Of a stretch of DNA of 64,000 nt, positions 9,614 to 20,374 are shown piece after piece. The position numbers were made by a program, and so were the translations under genes. The number at the start of each line of letters is the position of its first letter. The stretch's first letter is position 1. Below the pieces are notes generated by a model. The model did not search any database, was not told the origin of the DNA, and worked only from the letters and a program-made list of their open reading frames with translations. The stretch comes from an uncultured Alteromonadaceae bacterium (GTDB lineage Bacteria > Pseudomonadota > Gammaproteobacteria > Enterobacterales > Alteromonadaceae), in contig CANNDC010000003.1 of the NCBI GenBank assembly GCA_947503265.1, positions 372,001-436,000 of the forward strand. The letters run 5' to 3'.

Positions 9614-10174
9614 TTGTATTTATTTTCACCCACAAGACAAGATGGCACAACACTGGTCGAATTGATGATTGGTTTATCTTTGGTTGCCATAGTGTTGATT
9701 GTCGGCATTCCAAGCGCGCAAAATATTATCATCCAAAATCGTATTGTGGGTGCGCTGAACGAACTAAGCGGCATTGTTCAATTTGCCAGAGCAACCGCTA
9801 TTGATGAGCAAGTAGATACCATCGTTTGTCCTACCACTGATTTTACAAATTGCACCACCAATTGGAGTCAAGCCAAAATGGTGTTCGTCGATGAGAATCT
9901 CAGTGGCACTAGGAATGACAACGAAGAACTATTGGTCGGTACACCTATCATATCTTCCAGCAACTTTATTACTGGCCCCGGGGCCGTAATACGTTTCCAA
10001 GGAAATGGCGAAGCCAACTCAATGGCAACCTTGCTAGTTTGCCACAAAGACAAAGAAGCAAAATACGCGCGCGCACTGATTCTCAGTTTACAAGGCAGAG
10101 TAAAAGTCAGTCGAGATGCAAATCAAGATGGCGTGCACGAAGACAATAGTGGGTCTGACCTCAGTTGCAATTAA
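9614..10174 (+). CDS. GspH/FimT-family pseudopilin
   Basis: A type IV pilin-like minor pseudopilin of 186 aa. A short basic leader (MYLFSPTRQDG) is followed by the prepilin cleavage motif G/TTLVELMIG and a hydrophobic helix ending near residue 32. The rest (FARATAIDEQ, ILSLQGRVKVSRD) resembles GspH/FimT domains. The start is probably TTG with AGGGA 5 nt upstream. No other pilin or secretion gene is next to it, so it looks like an orphan. The assembly system it joins is not known. Confidence 0.82.
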   Translation: MYLFSPTRQDGTTLVELMIGLSLVAIVLIVGIPSAQNIIIQNRIVGALNELSGIVQFARATAIDEQVDTIVCPTTDFTNCTTNWSQAKMVFVDENLSGTRNDNEELLVGTPIISSSNFITGPGAVIRFQGNGEANSMATLLVCHKDKEAKYARALILSLQGRVKVSRDANQDGVHEDNSGSDLSCN

Positions 10175-10198
10175 GCATTTTGATATGAATATGGTGAC

Positions 10199-10456
10199 CT
10201 AATCGTAAGCGTTAATTGCTTTTAACTTCTTTTCAAATTGCTCTAAATGGTCGTGTTTATCGTATTCGAAGTGGTATTGGTTATGAAAGCCAAAACGCAA
10301 CTGCACTAATGCATCTTCAATAAAAACCGTGTAGCCATCATGGTCTGTGTAAGCCTTAACACCCTCAAATTGGTAGACACCTTCCACTTGTTTTCCATGC
10401 TGTCTGATTTTTTCAAATACAGATAAGATGAATCGACTATCTAACTCATTCTTCAA
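10199..10456 (-). CDS. Small DUF3081-like protein
   Basis: An 85-aa soluble protein with no signal peptide or membrane segment. It contains GVKAYTDHDGYTVFIED and an aromatic- and histidine-rich C-terminal half (FHNQYHFEYDKHDHLEQFE). This resembles the DUF3081 family of small gammaproteobacterial proteins, recognised from memory rather than a search. Its function is unknown. It lies between an orphan pseudopilin and an outer-membrane protein on the same strand as the latter. Confidence 0.65.
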   Translation of the reverse strand: MKNELDSRFILSVFEKIRQHGKQVEGVYQFEGVKAYTDHDGYTVFIEDALVQLRFGFHNQYHFEYDKHDHLEQFEKKLKAINAYD

Positions 10457-10529
10457 AAGCAGCTCCTCAATCTAACACTTGTTCTTACTGAGATAGCATT
10501 TGTTTCGATCAGTTCAAATCGATTAAGAT

Positions 10530-11156
10530 CTAAAAGTTGTAACGCAGACCGACATATCCGGCATTAGTTTCCAAGCCATTTTCTCCACTAATGTGCTCGA
10601 CTTCCGTTCTAAGCATCATATTGACTCCCAAATAAAAATCGAAACCTATGCCAAACACGCCAGCCAAGCTAGCCTCATCGTATTCGCATAGGTTAAACAT
10701 TTCACCTGATTCAACTGAAAATTCGCGACTGACGCCGATTTGACAAGAGCCTGAACTATCAATTTGTTGGCCTTTCACATCAGCTTTTAAAACGCCAACG
10801 CGATAAAACAACTCACCCATACGACCTGATGCTTTGCCCAGTAGTGAAGCGAAAATAGCATCTCCTTGCATTCCGTAGCTATACTCGTTTACTTCAGGCA
10901 ATGTCATTGGTAATTGATCAATAAAACTCTGATTTGAAAGTTGCTGAAAGCCAAGTTCTGCGTACCATTGAGGATGGAATTGATATCCAAAACCCAGTTT
11001 AAAACTTCCTCCGTCTGAAGCGCTCTGTTCAAATTTTGAATCAGCAAATCCAGCACTTACCACACCGTATATATTGTCATTTGAATGACCTATTAACGGG
11101 AACACCAACAAACAAAAAAGGATTAAAACTCTAATTAGTAAACTCGTAAACTTCAC
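10530..11156 (-). CDS. Outer-membrane beta-barrel protein
   Basis: A small porin-like outer-membrane protein ending in an aromatic residue (GYVGLRYNF), the usual barrel C-terminus. It has alternating strands such as FKLGFGYQFHPQWYAELGFQ and MLRTEVEHISGENG. An ATG at 11216 is in frame, but it would place 20 residues before the signal peptide. The GTG at 11156 has AGGG 6 nt upstream and begins a normal signal peptide (MKFTSLLIRVLILFCL...GHS), so it is preferred. A Cys pair (about 144 and 160 in this numbering) could form a disulfide. Function unknown. Confidence 0.75.
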   Translation of the reverse strand: MKFTSLLIRVLILFCLLVFPLIGHSNDNIYGVVSAGFADSKFEQSASDGGSFKLGFGYQFHPQWYAELGFQQLSNQSFIDQLPMTLPEVNEYSYGMQGDAIFASLLGKASGRMGELFYRVGVLKADVKGQQIDSSGSCQIGVSREFSVESGEMFNLCEYDEASLAGVFGIGFDFYLGVNMMLRTEVEHISGENGLETNAGYVGLRYNF

Positions 11157-11373
11157 AAACAGCCCTGATAGACATGGAAAAAAACAATACTTATGTAAGA
11201 GTAGTCTATTAATCATTGTTCCACAGTATGATTTTTGTCTAGATCGAAAATTTATTAATTCCGCCTACTTTAATAACTGTCTTTGCTAGCGTATATTTTC
11301 ACTGAAGAAGTATTCATCAATGTCCAACAGCCCTTAATCATATGGGAATAAATACTTTAGGCAGTTACTACGT

Positions 11374-11781
11374 ATGTTGTTAAAAAAATTAAAATTAATA
11401 TGTGCGTTTGTCAGTATTTTAAGCTTGTTTTCCTGTTCTTCAAACAACGACAGGAAGCTGCAAATTCGTCATTCATTTGCCCCCCTAACAACATCAACTT
11501 TTAATTTCGATTTAACCTGGTTTGTCCCGCCTTCCGTGCTATTTGGAAACGAAAAACAAAGCATCATTGCTAATATGGGATTGAAAACAAGTCCTCGATC
11601 AGAACCAAGATTAAACATAAGCAACGAAACTAGATTAAAGTTAGAAGAATTATCCATCAAACGGCTAGAGAACGAACTCGTTGAGAATGACATGTGCGCA
11701 CAAGGATATAAAATTGAATCCACTCAATGGCTTGAGCGCTCCATTCAGCATAATGGAAGCTGTATTAACTTATCGCAATAA
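11374..11781 (+). CDS. Hypothetical lipoprotein
   Basis: A 135-aa protein with a lipoprotein signal peptide: basic start MLLKKLKL, hydrophobic stretch and lipobox LFSC with Cys21. The mature part has no family I recognise. It contains TSTFNFDLTWFVPPSVLFG and two further cysteines near the end that could form a disulfide. It lies 12 nt upstream of frmA on the same strand, so it may be co-transcribed, but no functional link is evident. Confidence 0.65.
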   Translation: MLLKKLKLICAFVSILSLFSCSSNNDRKLQIRHSFAPLTTSTFNFDLTWFVPPSVLFGNEKQSIIANMGLKTSPRSEPRLNISNETRLKLEELSIKRLENELVENDMCAQGYKIESTQWLERSIQHNGSCINLSQ

Positions 11782-12911
<1,130 letters not shown>

Positions 12912-12912
<1 letters not shown>

Positions 12913-13787
12913 TGTCTGTTGATAAAGATCACGCAGAATCACTTGAGCTTGTCAGCTCGACAGTGTGTTTTGGCGGTGAACAACGTCGATACAAGCACGT
13001 TTCAGAAACGGTGAAATGTGAAATGCATTTTAGTTTGTTTCTCCCTCCTCAGGCAAAGGAGGGCGAAGTTCTACCCGTGCTATTTTGGCTAAGTGGTTTA
13101 ACCTGCACGGATGAAAATTTTGTCACGAAAGCTGGCGCGCAACGAGTTGCAGCGGAATTAGGTATCATTATTGTCGCCCCTGATACAAGCCCAAGAGGCG
13201 AACATATCGCTGATGATCCAGATGGTGCTTATGATTTAGGCAAAGGGGCAGGTTTTTACGTCAATGCGACGCAACCACCCTGGGCCGAAAATTACCAAAT
13301 GTATAGTTACATAGTTGAAGAATTGCCTCAGTTGATAAAACAAGAGTTTAAGGTTAAGCCGAAGTTTGCATTAGCTGGACATTCCATGGGAGGCCATGGA
13401 GCTCTAACTATCGGCTTATCAAACATTCAATTATTTTGTTCTATCTCGGCATTTGCTCCCATTGTTGCGCCATCTGAGTGTCCATGGGGGCAAAAAGCCT
13501 TGCAAGCATACCTAGGTGAAGATAAGAGCAGTTGGTCACAATACGATGCGTGTTATTTGTTAAAACAACAAGGCCAGTACCTACAAATGCCCATATTGAT
13601 TGATCAAGGATTAGATGACGACTTCCTTCACAATCAGAAATTGACTCAACCATTTGAAGACATTGTTGACGAGCTTAACTACAAGGCTATCATCCAATAT
13701 CATACCGGTTATGATCACAGCTATTACTTTATCGCTAGTTTTATTGAGAACCATTTACGTTTCCATTTTGAGTATTTATCCAAATGA
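12912..13787 (+). CDS. fghA: S-formylglutathione hydrolase
   Basis: FghA (291 aa) hydrolyses S-formylglutathione to formate and glutathione, completing the pathway begun by FrmA. The esterase-D fold shows the nucleophile motif GHSMGGHGA (Ser at about 156). The oxyanion region is LSGLTCTDENF, and the catalytic His is near the end in YDHSYYF. The start overlaps the frmA stop and the end overlaps the next gene by 4 nt (ATGA). Confidence 0.96.
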
Positions 13788-15121
13788 CAGTTGATTTAAA
13801 ACGAATCAGAAAATGGTTATTTGCCGCCATAGCAGTCAGCATGGTATTTGGGCTAACTAGTTTTTTGATTTTGTATTACACCAATGCTGGGCATGAGCTT
13901 AGGAGCAACGCAAAAAAGTATGTGGACATGAATATCCCGCAGAACTGGGGGATCCATAGAAAAATTTTGGTTGGTATCGATCGATTTTTGTCTGTAATGC
14001 CACAGGTTCAAAATATTAGTTTTGACAAATACGGGGCGCCGCAAGGAGCAAAAATAAGTAAAAGCGCCATCTCCTCGCTTATGGCGAAAGCAAACAATAT
14101 TATAAAAGTTGAAGACGAGCTCAGCCTTATTGTGGCCATCAAAAACGCAAAAGCGGGTGACTTTATCCTCATTGCTCCGGGAACCTACCGCATTGAACAA
14201 CAAAGCGTGTTGTTTAATCGAGGCGGCACTGAAGAACAACCTATCGTGCTCGCAGCCAGTCAACTTGGCGAGGTCGAGTTTAAACTCGATTCGTTAGAAG
14301 GATTATTGATTACCGAGCCTTATTGGATAGTGAAAAACATCTCATTTGAAGGCGTATGTTTATATGATGGTAACTGTGAGCATGCTATCCACTTATACGG
14401 TGATGCTGATTACACCATAATAGACAACAACATATTCCGGAACTTTAACGCCCCGTTAAAATCGAATGGCAACTACTCCACGACCAAAGCCAGCTTTCCT
14501 GATTTTGTTACTGTTTCGAATAACGATTTCTTCAATGACAGATTAAGAAGAACGGATTTGCCAACGGTGGGGATTGACGTTGTCGGCGGAAACGATTGGA
14601 AGATTCAGAACAATTTCATCGCCGATTATGCACGAGAGCTCAAAGGACGAATCAGTGAAGTCTATATGACCTTTTTGAAAGGAGCAGGACAAAACGCACG
14701 GTTCGAAGGGAATGTGGTCAATTGTGCTTGGCAAATTCCACATCAATCTAGCTTGGATATCAGAGTTGGCTTTTCTTTCGGTAATGGCGGCACAGGAGAG
14801 CGTTTTTGCCAAGATGGCGAATGCGAATATGAGCACTTAAACGGCCAAATAAAACGCAATTTGTTTCTTAACTGCATGAATGATGTCGGAATTTATTTGA
14901 ACAAAGCTGGCAGTACACAAATTAGTGAAAATGTTTTGCTGAATACTTATGGTATTGATGCAAGATTCCCAGAAACCTCTGCGTCAATTAATCGAAACGT
15001 TTTACATGGGCGAATAAAATCTCGAGATGAGGGATTCATTCGCCAACAAGAAAATTCGGTACTTTCACCCGGTGAAATTCCAGAAGGTGGATTGTTAAGC
15101 GTTATTTTAACCCAGCAATAA
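13784..15121 (+). CDS. Membrane-anchored right-handed beta-helix protein (lyase-like)
   Basis: A 445-aa protein with an N-terminal transmembrane helix (about residues 12-32) and a pectin-lyase-like beta-helix. The opening AGDFILIAPGTYRIEQQ and the strand PYWIVKNISFEGVCLYDG resemble chondroitinase-B/alginate-lyase (PL6) folds. Repeated asparagine-rich turns (IIDNNIFRNF, FVTVSNNDFF, ISENVLLNTY) fit beta-helix coils. Catalytic residues cannot be assigned by eye. It overlaps fghA by 4 nt and the convergent hydrolase gene by 20 nt. Its placement beside XrtA-associated genes suggests a role in exopolysaccharide cleavage; this is inference. Confidence 0.72.
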   Translation: MTVDLKRIRKWLFAAIAVSMVFGLTSFLILYYTNAGHELRSNAKKYVDMNIPQNWGIHRKILVGIDRFLSVMPQVQNISFDKYGAPQGAKISKSAISSLMAKANNIIKVEDELSLIVAIKNAKAGDFILIAPGTYRIEQQSVLFNRGGTEEQPIVLAASQLGEVEFKLDSLEGLLITEPYWIVKNISFEGVCLYDGNCEHAIHLYGDADYTIIDNNIFRNFNAPLKSNGNYSTTKASFPDFVTVSNNDFFNDRLRRTDLPTVGIDVVGGNDWKIQNNFIADYARELKGRISEVYMTFLKGAGQNARFEGNVVNCAWQIPHQSSLDIRVGFSFGNGGTGERFCQDGECEYEHLNGQIKRNLFLNCMNDVGIYLNKAGSTQISENVLLNTYGIDARFPETSASINRNVLHGRIKSRDEGFIRQQENSVLSPGEIPEGGLLSVILTQQ

Positions 15122-15926
15122 AATTGACAGACACAGACTCTACCTGACGTTTAAACTGAGAGGTCGAAAACGTGTGGTCTGCTTTTTCGAGTCGATGAAG
15201 TTGGGTTCTTTTGGAGTTAAACGTCTTCCAATTTTTACTGCCTAATGTTTGCTCCTCAAACTCTTTTGCAGTCAGATCGACTCCGCTTAAGATTAGACAA
15301 AGGCTTCCGTCAAACTCTGCTAATCCTTTTTGCATGCGAACTTGATAGGATTCAGACGAATTGTTGTCTGATGCCATACTATCTTCTACAAACCCTTTGG
15401 CATCGCTGACACTTGAAGCAACATTGATTTTACCGCGCAGTAGTTTCATCCAAAAATCCTTGGATAACAAACGTTGTAAATAATAATATTTCAACATTGA
15501 TTTACCCATAGCAGCATCACTACGAAGCCACGGATTGAGTAGAATCATTCCTTTTACTCTCGAATCTGTTGGTGCATAGATCATTGCTGCAGATGCCGCA
15601 TCACACAGCCCCCAAAGTACAATTTTACTGACTTGAGCTTTTTCACAAAGCAGATTGCACGCCACTTCTATATCATCCGAAATAGCATCAAAACTCTTCT
15701 TTTGCCCTTCACTATCCCCCATTCCTGAGTAGTCAAAACGCATAGATACAATTTTTTCTTCTGCTAAGGCTCTCGACAATTGTACGAACTGACGATGGCT
15801 TCCCACGCGATACTGAGGTCCGCCGACAATAATCAAAACAGCCACATCAGACGCATTCGCTGGATGGTGCAAAATCCCGAGTAATTGGTGTGCACTTGAT
15901 GTCATGGTGACCGTATATTCACTCAT
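15102..15926 (-). CDS. Exosortase A system-associated hydrolase 1
   Basis: Alpha/beta hydrolase of 274 aa matching the XrtA-associated hydrolase-1 family (TIGR03100). The block VLIIVGGPQYRVGSHRQF (about residues 30-47) and RFDYSGMGDSEG are hallmarks of that family. The nucleophile elbow reads WGLCDAAS with Cys108 where serine is usual, and His251 near the C-terminus may complete the triad. It overlaps hydrolase 2 by 4 nt. The substrate is unknown; the family occurs only with XrtA exopolysaccharide loci. Confidence 0.9.
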   Translation of the reverse strand: MSEYTVTMTSSAHQLLGILHHPANASDVAVLIIVGGPQYRVGSHRQFVQLSRALAEEKIVSMRFDYSGMGDSEGQKKSFDAISDDIEVACNLLCEKAQVSKIVLWGLCDAASAAMIYAPTDSRVKGMILLNPWLRSDAAMGKSMLKYYYLQRLLSKDFWMKLLRGKINVASSVSDAKGFVEDSMASDNNSSESYQVRMQKGLAEFDGSLCLILSGVDLTAKEFEEQTLGSKNWKTFNSKRTQLHRLEKADHTFSTSQFKRQVESVSVNFIAGLK

Positions 15927-16717
15927 AGCTCGTCTCCTGCAAACGCCAAAAGGGAGGGTTCCAATAATTCAGGTTGAGCAAAAATTTCTGGAATTTGCCA
16001 AAACGCACTACCTTCAAAATGCCGTAAATGAAGGTTGTTTTGTGGCCAGCTCGACGTTTGCTTGTGTACAGCAGGACTAATCGACTTTGATGCCAACTCG
16101 AACCAATGAATATGCAGTGGCTCCGGTACCTCAGAAGGAAACGTCATGTCATCAAGCGAACTTAGTAAATCAGCTGCTATTTGATAACCAGCTACTTCAG
16201 TCGATTCTCCAGCCAGTATGCTTTCTCGCCAATTGATTTTTTCACTGCCTTGCATCATCGAGTTTGCCTGCTTCAACCGCAAAAATTGCGTCATAAACTG
16301 CTTCCCTTTGGTAACCGGCTTCCATAGTAAGAGTGTTGTGCTTGCCGAATCATCAACCCAATGCTCTAGCGTTTGCATAGCTAGCAAAGCACCTAACCTT
16401 ACGCCCCACATATCAATCCTTTGGTAGTCTTTGGCCTTTATCCACTCTAGGGTATCAATGATGTTTTGCTTCCACGTTTTTGCATCAGCTTGGGCAGTTT
16501 CCCCTTGGCTATCCCCGCAACCAAAGTAATCCAAACAATACACACAATAGTCGTGTTGCGAGAGTAAATGGGCTTGCTTTGCCACTATTGCTCGGCAAAG
16601 GTTCATTTCTTCGAATATTGAAGGCAGTACCAAAATGGCTTTTTGGGCGGATACGTCACCAAATTGAGTGATGAAAATTTGTGCTCCATTGCTTTCGATG
16701 AAGTGACCTGAAATCAT
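15923..16717 (-). CDS. Exosortase A system-associated hydrolase 2
   Basis: Alpha/beta-hydrolase-like protein (264 aa) of the XrtA-associated hydrolase-2 family (TIGR03101). ILVLPSIFEEMNLCRAIVAK and LDYFGCGDSQGE are family blocks. The usual nucleophile elbow is WGVRLGA, with Arg107 at the serine position. An open frame extends to 16786. I chose the ATG at 16717 because MISGHFIESNG aligns with the family N-terminus and gives the usual length, although its ribosome-binding site is weak. It lies far from the XrtA core in this window. Confidence 0.87.
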   Translation of the reverse strand: MISGHFIESNGAQIFITQFGDVSAQKAILVLPSIFEEMNLCRAIVAKQAHLLSQHDYCVYCLDYFGCGDSQGETAQADAKTWKQNIIDTLEWIKAKDYQRIDMWGVRLGALLAMQTLEHWVDDSASTTLLLWKPVTKGKQFMTQFLRLKQANSMMQGSEKINWRESILAGESTEVAGYQIAADLLSSLDDMTFPSEVPEPLHIHWFELASKSISPAVHKQTSSWPQNNLHLRHFEGSAFWQIPEIFAQPELLEPSLLAFAGDEL

Positions 16718-16922
16718 TGATTTTGCTCGATAAATAAGAGTTCTGTATAAAATTGGAGAATACATCATTATCCACAAAATAAACAAGAGTGGATCAGTTA
16801 TCTTTTGGCATAACCAAATTCTTCATGATCACTGATGTTGCATTTTTGTTACATTTTTATACTGTTCGATGATAGAGTTCTTATTTGAATAATTTACCTT
16901 CAAGTGCAAAATTGAATCAAAA

Positions 16923-18038
16923 ATGAAGTGGAATGAGTTAAATTTAGAACAGGTTAGTATTTATAAAGCTATTGGCATTTTATTAATTGTTATACACAAT
17001 TTTATGCACTGGCTGCCGGGTCCGAAAGAAATGGAGTTTGAATTCGAAGAAGGAAAATTCCTTTTCTTTATTGAATCGATCGCTAATGAGCCAGAACGTT
17101 TTTTCCAATTCTCCATGTCTTATTTGGGCCACTTTGGAGTCCAAATATTTATTTTTTTAAGTGCCTATGGATTAACTAAAAAATTTCTTCTAGGGAATCC
17201 AAGCTATTGGCAATTTATTCGTAAAAGAGCTTGGTCGATTTACCCTTCCTTTATACTGGCTATTTTATTTTGGGCAGTTATCACAGCAGAATATGCTATT
17301 GGAAGGAGTGCTCCATTAGCTTTATTGATCGAAAATTTTCAAAGCATATTGTACAAACTAGTTTTAGTTTCAAATTTCATGCCAGATGAACGTTTAAAAC
17401 TAGTCGGTCCGTGGTGGTTTATATCACTGATTTTTCAAGTTTATTTCGTATTTCCACTATTGTTTAATTTACTCAAAAAGTACGGAAGTTATTTCCTTAT
17501 TGCATTGTCGATTACTACTGTTTCACTCATGGTGGTTACCAACGGTGTAATTGGGGACGTGAACTTAAACTACACTATTATTGGTCACATGCCAGAACTC
17601 TGCTTGGGAATGTACTTAGCTAGCAGAGATAAAAAAGCTATCAGTATTCCAATATGGATCATAATTTTAGCAGTCATTATATTTTTAGCGGGTAATGTTA
17701 TTGAACCACTTTGGTTTTTAAACCATGTAAGCATCCTAGTTGTTATGATTGCTTGCTTTGTTGCACTTACGTCGTTTATTCAACGAACTCACTATGTAAA
17801 AGCGTTCTTTCTCTTCACAGGTTCAATATCAATGCACCTATTTCTTGTAAATGGTTTTTTACGAACTCCATTTATTTACTATGCAAGAGATGACAACACT
17901 TGGTTAATGGCATTACTTTATTGTTTTATGTCAGTTACTACCTCATTTTTTGTTGCATTTGTTTTAGCAAAAACTGAATTAGTAACTAAATATTCAATAA
18001 GCAGAATGGTTAATTTCCGAAAAAGATCGAGCGGTTGA
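16923..18038 (+). CDS. Acyltransferase family 3 membrane protein
   Basis: A 371-aa integral membrane acyltransferase (OafA/acyltransferase-3 type) with about ten hydrophobic segments. The family start KAIGILLIVIHNFMHWLPG carries the conserved His, and FIFLSAYGLTKKF and PWWFISLIFQVYFVFPLLF follow. Such enzymes O-acetylate sugars of LPS or exopolysaccharide. The gene is AT-rich and divergent from hydrolase 2. It is followed 26 nt later by a phosphoethanolamine-transferase-like gene, so the two may form a decoration pair. Confidence 0.87.
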   Translation: MKWNELNLEQVSIYKAIGILLIVIHNFMHWLPGPKEMEFEFEEGKFLFFIESIANEPERFFQFSMSYLGHFGVQIFIFLSAYGLTKKFLLGNPSYWQFIRKRAWSIYPSFILAILFWAVITAEYAIGRSAPLALLIENFQSILYKLVLVSNFMPDERLKLVGPWWFISLIFQVYFVFPLLFNLLKKYGSYFLIALSITTVSLMVVTNGVIGDVNLNYTIIGHMPELCLGMYLASRDKKAISIPIWIIILAVIIFLAGNVIEPLWFLNHVSILVVMIACFVALTSFIQRTHYVKAFFLFTGSISMHLFLVNGFLRTPFIYYARDDNTWLMALLYCFMSVTTSFFVAFVLAKTELVTKYSISRMVNFRKRSSG

Positions 18039-18064
18039 ATTGAACATCGAGTTATGAGAGTTAG

Positions 18065-19639
18065 ATGCCAATTCCTTTAATTAGACTTAATAAGGTCATA
18101 TTACCTATTGTGCTGATTGCATATTGTTTCTTCGTGAATCAAGGTAAATTAGAAAGAATTGCATTACCGATATTCTTAATCCATATAATCCTACAATTTT
18201 CGTTTTTGTTTGCAGTGTTAATTTGCTTGCAGAAACTAAAAATATTGCGTTTTTTGTTTTCTTCCTTCATAGCAATCGACTTGTTCGTATTAATGTCTTA
18301 CAACACGTCATTAACCATTAGTCTGATAATGAGTATGATAAACACCTCGCCTTCTGAGGCATTTTCTTTCGTGTTTATTAACTGGATATACGCCTTAACA
18401 ATTATTGTTTTTGTATACTGCCTGACTTTCCTACCTGTACCGAAATTTTCAAGGCGATTTGTGGGATTAGCTACATTAGCAATTGCATATGTATTGATCC
18501 CGGCCTTTTTGTCTGCAAAAAAGCTTACTCAAACACCACAATACGATTATCACCTCACCACTGCACTCGCCAGAGGTTATTCAACTAACTTTGCTACCGT
18601 AGAATACCTCATTGCCGAGGATGTTGTATGGAGGTTTCCGGCGTTGCGTTCCTTTAAAGGTATTTCAGATACGTTAGCATATGTAAATAAACAGACAAAC
18701 TTAGAGAGTAGTTGGGAGAATGTAGAGGCGCTAAGTTCAGATAAAGATTTTTTAGTACTAGGTATTGGCGAATCTTTGCGGGCGGACAACTTAAGTTTAT
18801 ACGGATATTACCGGGAGACAACGCCTCACCTAGAAAAAAGATCTGAATCTATGAGTATCTTTAAGCATGCCTATTCTGCTGGTACTAATACATGGAGCTC
18901 ACTTCCTGTAATGCTAACTAAAACATTATTTGAACCCGATTTATCAAAATCTATAGTTAATTTGGCAAATGATGCAGGATACGAAACATATTGGTTATCA
19001 AATCATGCAATGATAGGGCACTGGGATTTCACCGTGACAGCTATCGCAAAACAAGCAGATCATATGCAGTTTTACTCAGAGGAAAATGCTGGTGTCGAAT
19101 ATGATGATAGGCTAATTGAAGATCTAAAAGAAATAGCTTCTGCACGTAAACAGAAGACTCTAGTAGTTCTTCATTTTTATGGATCTCATCCAATTTTTAG
19201 TAATCGATATCCTGAACAATATTCGCGGTTCAAAAGTGACAATAGCTTATTAGATGAATATGACAACTCTATTTTGTTTACGGATCATATACAAAATGAA
19301 GTGATAGAAATCGTGTCTAAAGCTAAAGGAAAATATATGTTTATTGCGGATCATGGACTGGGGCATCAAGACAGTGAAATCCCATTAATTCATGACGTTC
19401 GTCCTGATCCTGCTTTGAGCTCTTTAAAAGTTCCTTTTTTCACTTATCCAACCATCGATTTCAAATTAGATATCGACAGCCCGATTTCACTATTTCATTT
19501 TGAATGTATATTTTCCAAGTGGTCGAAAATAACTTCAACAGATCTCACAAAAGATAACTATTGCGAGAAAACTAAAAGTAATTCAACTGTGAAATTTATC
19601 GATTCCAATCTTAAGATACACACGAAATCAATAGATTGA
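18065..19639 (+). CDS. Phosphoethanolamine transferase-like membrane sulfatase-fold protein
   Basis: A 524-aa protein with about five N-terminal membrane helices and a C-terminal periplasmic alkaline-phosphatase/sulfatase-type domain. GIGESLRADNLSLYGYYRETTP matches the EptA/CptA metal-binding signature. AYSAGTNTWSSLP contains the candidate threonine nucleophile, and FIADHGLGHQ supplies further metal ligands. The N-terminal part is divergent from EptA. It would transfer phosphoethanolamine from phosphatidylethanolamine to lipid A or a glycan. The neighbouring dgkA could recycle the diacylglycerol released. Confidence 0.8.
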   Translation: MPIPLIRLNKVILPIVLIAYCFFVNQGKLERIALPIFLIHIILQFSFLFAVLICLQKLKILRFLFSSFIAIDLFVLMSYNTSLTISLIMSMINTSPSEAFSFVFINWIYALTIIVFVYCLTFLPVPKFSRRFVGLATLAIAYVLIPAFLSAKKLTQTPQYDYHLTTALARGYSTNFATVEYLIAEDVVWRFPALRSFKGISDTLAYVNKQTNLESSWENVEALSSDKDFLVLGIGESLRADNLSLYGYYRETTPHLEKRSESMSIFKHAYSAGTNTWSSLPVMLTKTLFEPDLSKSIVNLANDAGYETYWLSNHAMIGHWDFTVTAIAKQADHMQFYSEENAGVEYDDRLIEDLKEIASARKQKTLVVLHFYGSHPIFSNRYPEQYSRFKSDNSLLDEYDNSILFTDHIQNEVIEIVSKAKGKYMFIADHGLGHQDSEIPLIHDVRPDPALSSLKVPFFTYPTIDFKLDIDSPISLFHFECIFSKWSKITSTDLTKDNYCEKTKSNSTVKFIDSNLKIHTKSID

Positions 19640-19679
19640 ATAAAAGAGGTTACTCAAATTAGTAAGTAACTAAGAAAAT

Positions 19680-20075
19680 TCAGGATATTAAAAAGCCATA
19701 AATGGCTTCTCCCCAGACTACAAATAAAATACATATAGCTAAAAACACACCCGATGAACCCAAGTCTTTGGTGCGACCGATCAATTCATCTTGATCAACG
19801 CAAACTTTATCCGCCAGCGCTTCTAAAGCAGAGTTGATAATTTCCGCAAACAATAAAAATAGTAAACTAACTATCAAAGCCACCCAATGGGTGCTAGAAG
19901 TCGCTAATAAAAACGATATCGGAACTAATAAAACAGTCAACAGAATTTCTTGTCTAAATGCAGATTCATGTTGCCATGCAGCTTTAAATCCCTTAATCGA
20001 ACAAATAGTTGCCTTTAAAACTCGACCAATGCCCAATCCATTTTGTTTATTTGTAATAGTTTCTTTATTTATCAT
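19680..20075 (-). CDS. dgkA: Diacylglycerol kinase
   Basis: DgkA (131 aa), a trimeric inner-membrane kinase that phosphorylates diacylglycerol to phosphatidic acid. Conserved blocks are FKAAWQHESAFRQE, LLFAEIINSALEALAD and GRTKDLGSSGVFLA, with three transmembrane helices. It is convergent with the phosphoethanolamine-transferase-like gene. That enzyme class releases diacylglycerol, so the proximity is functionally sensible. Confidence 0.95.
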   Translation of the reverse strand: MINKETITNKQNGLGIGRVLKATICSIKGFKAAWQHESAFRQEILLTVLLVPISFLLATSSTHWVALIVSLLFLLFAEIINSALEALADKVCVDQDELIGRTKDLGSSGVFLAICILFVVWGEAIYGFLIS

Positions 20076-20374
20076 TATATTGCTAATAGTTAAGTGCGCT
20101 GAGAATATTCGATATATTGATGTTTTCTACACTATGTTTAACAAATATAAACGCCATCCCCGAAAAGCCCAAAATTAAACTTACCTCTAGTTCATTAAAA
20201 TTATTGATATTACTTTTATTTGTGCGCCTAAAATTATATTTCAGGCTAAGTTGATAGACCTTTTATAACAGGTTAAAGAATATATTGGTAATCTGTGTGC
20301 GTTTGATAAAATTTATGGAATAATTCTTCCCAGATTCAATATTGTATTCCGACACTAAAGATAGAGAGATACGA

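Noticed and set aside
20076..20341. The 266-nt gap before the PQQ dehydrogenase gene, checked for small ORFs and riboswitch-like structure.
   Set aside because: Only a 14-codon frame and AT-rich sequence were seen; no stable hairpin or conserved motif was recognised.
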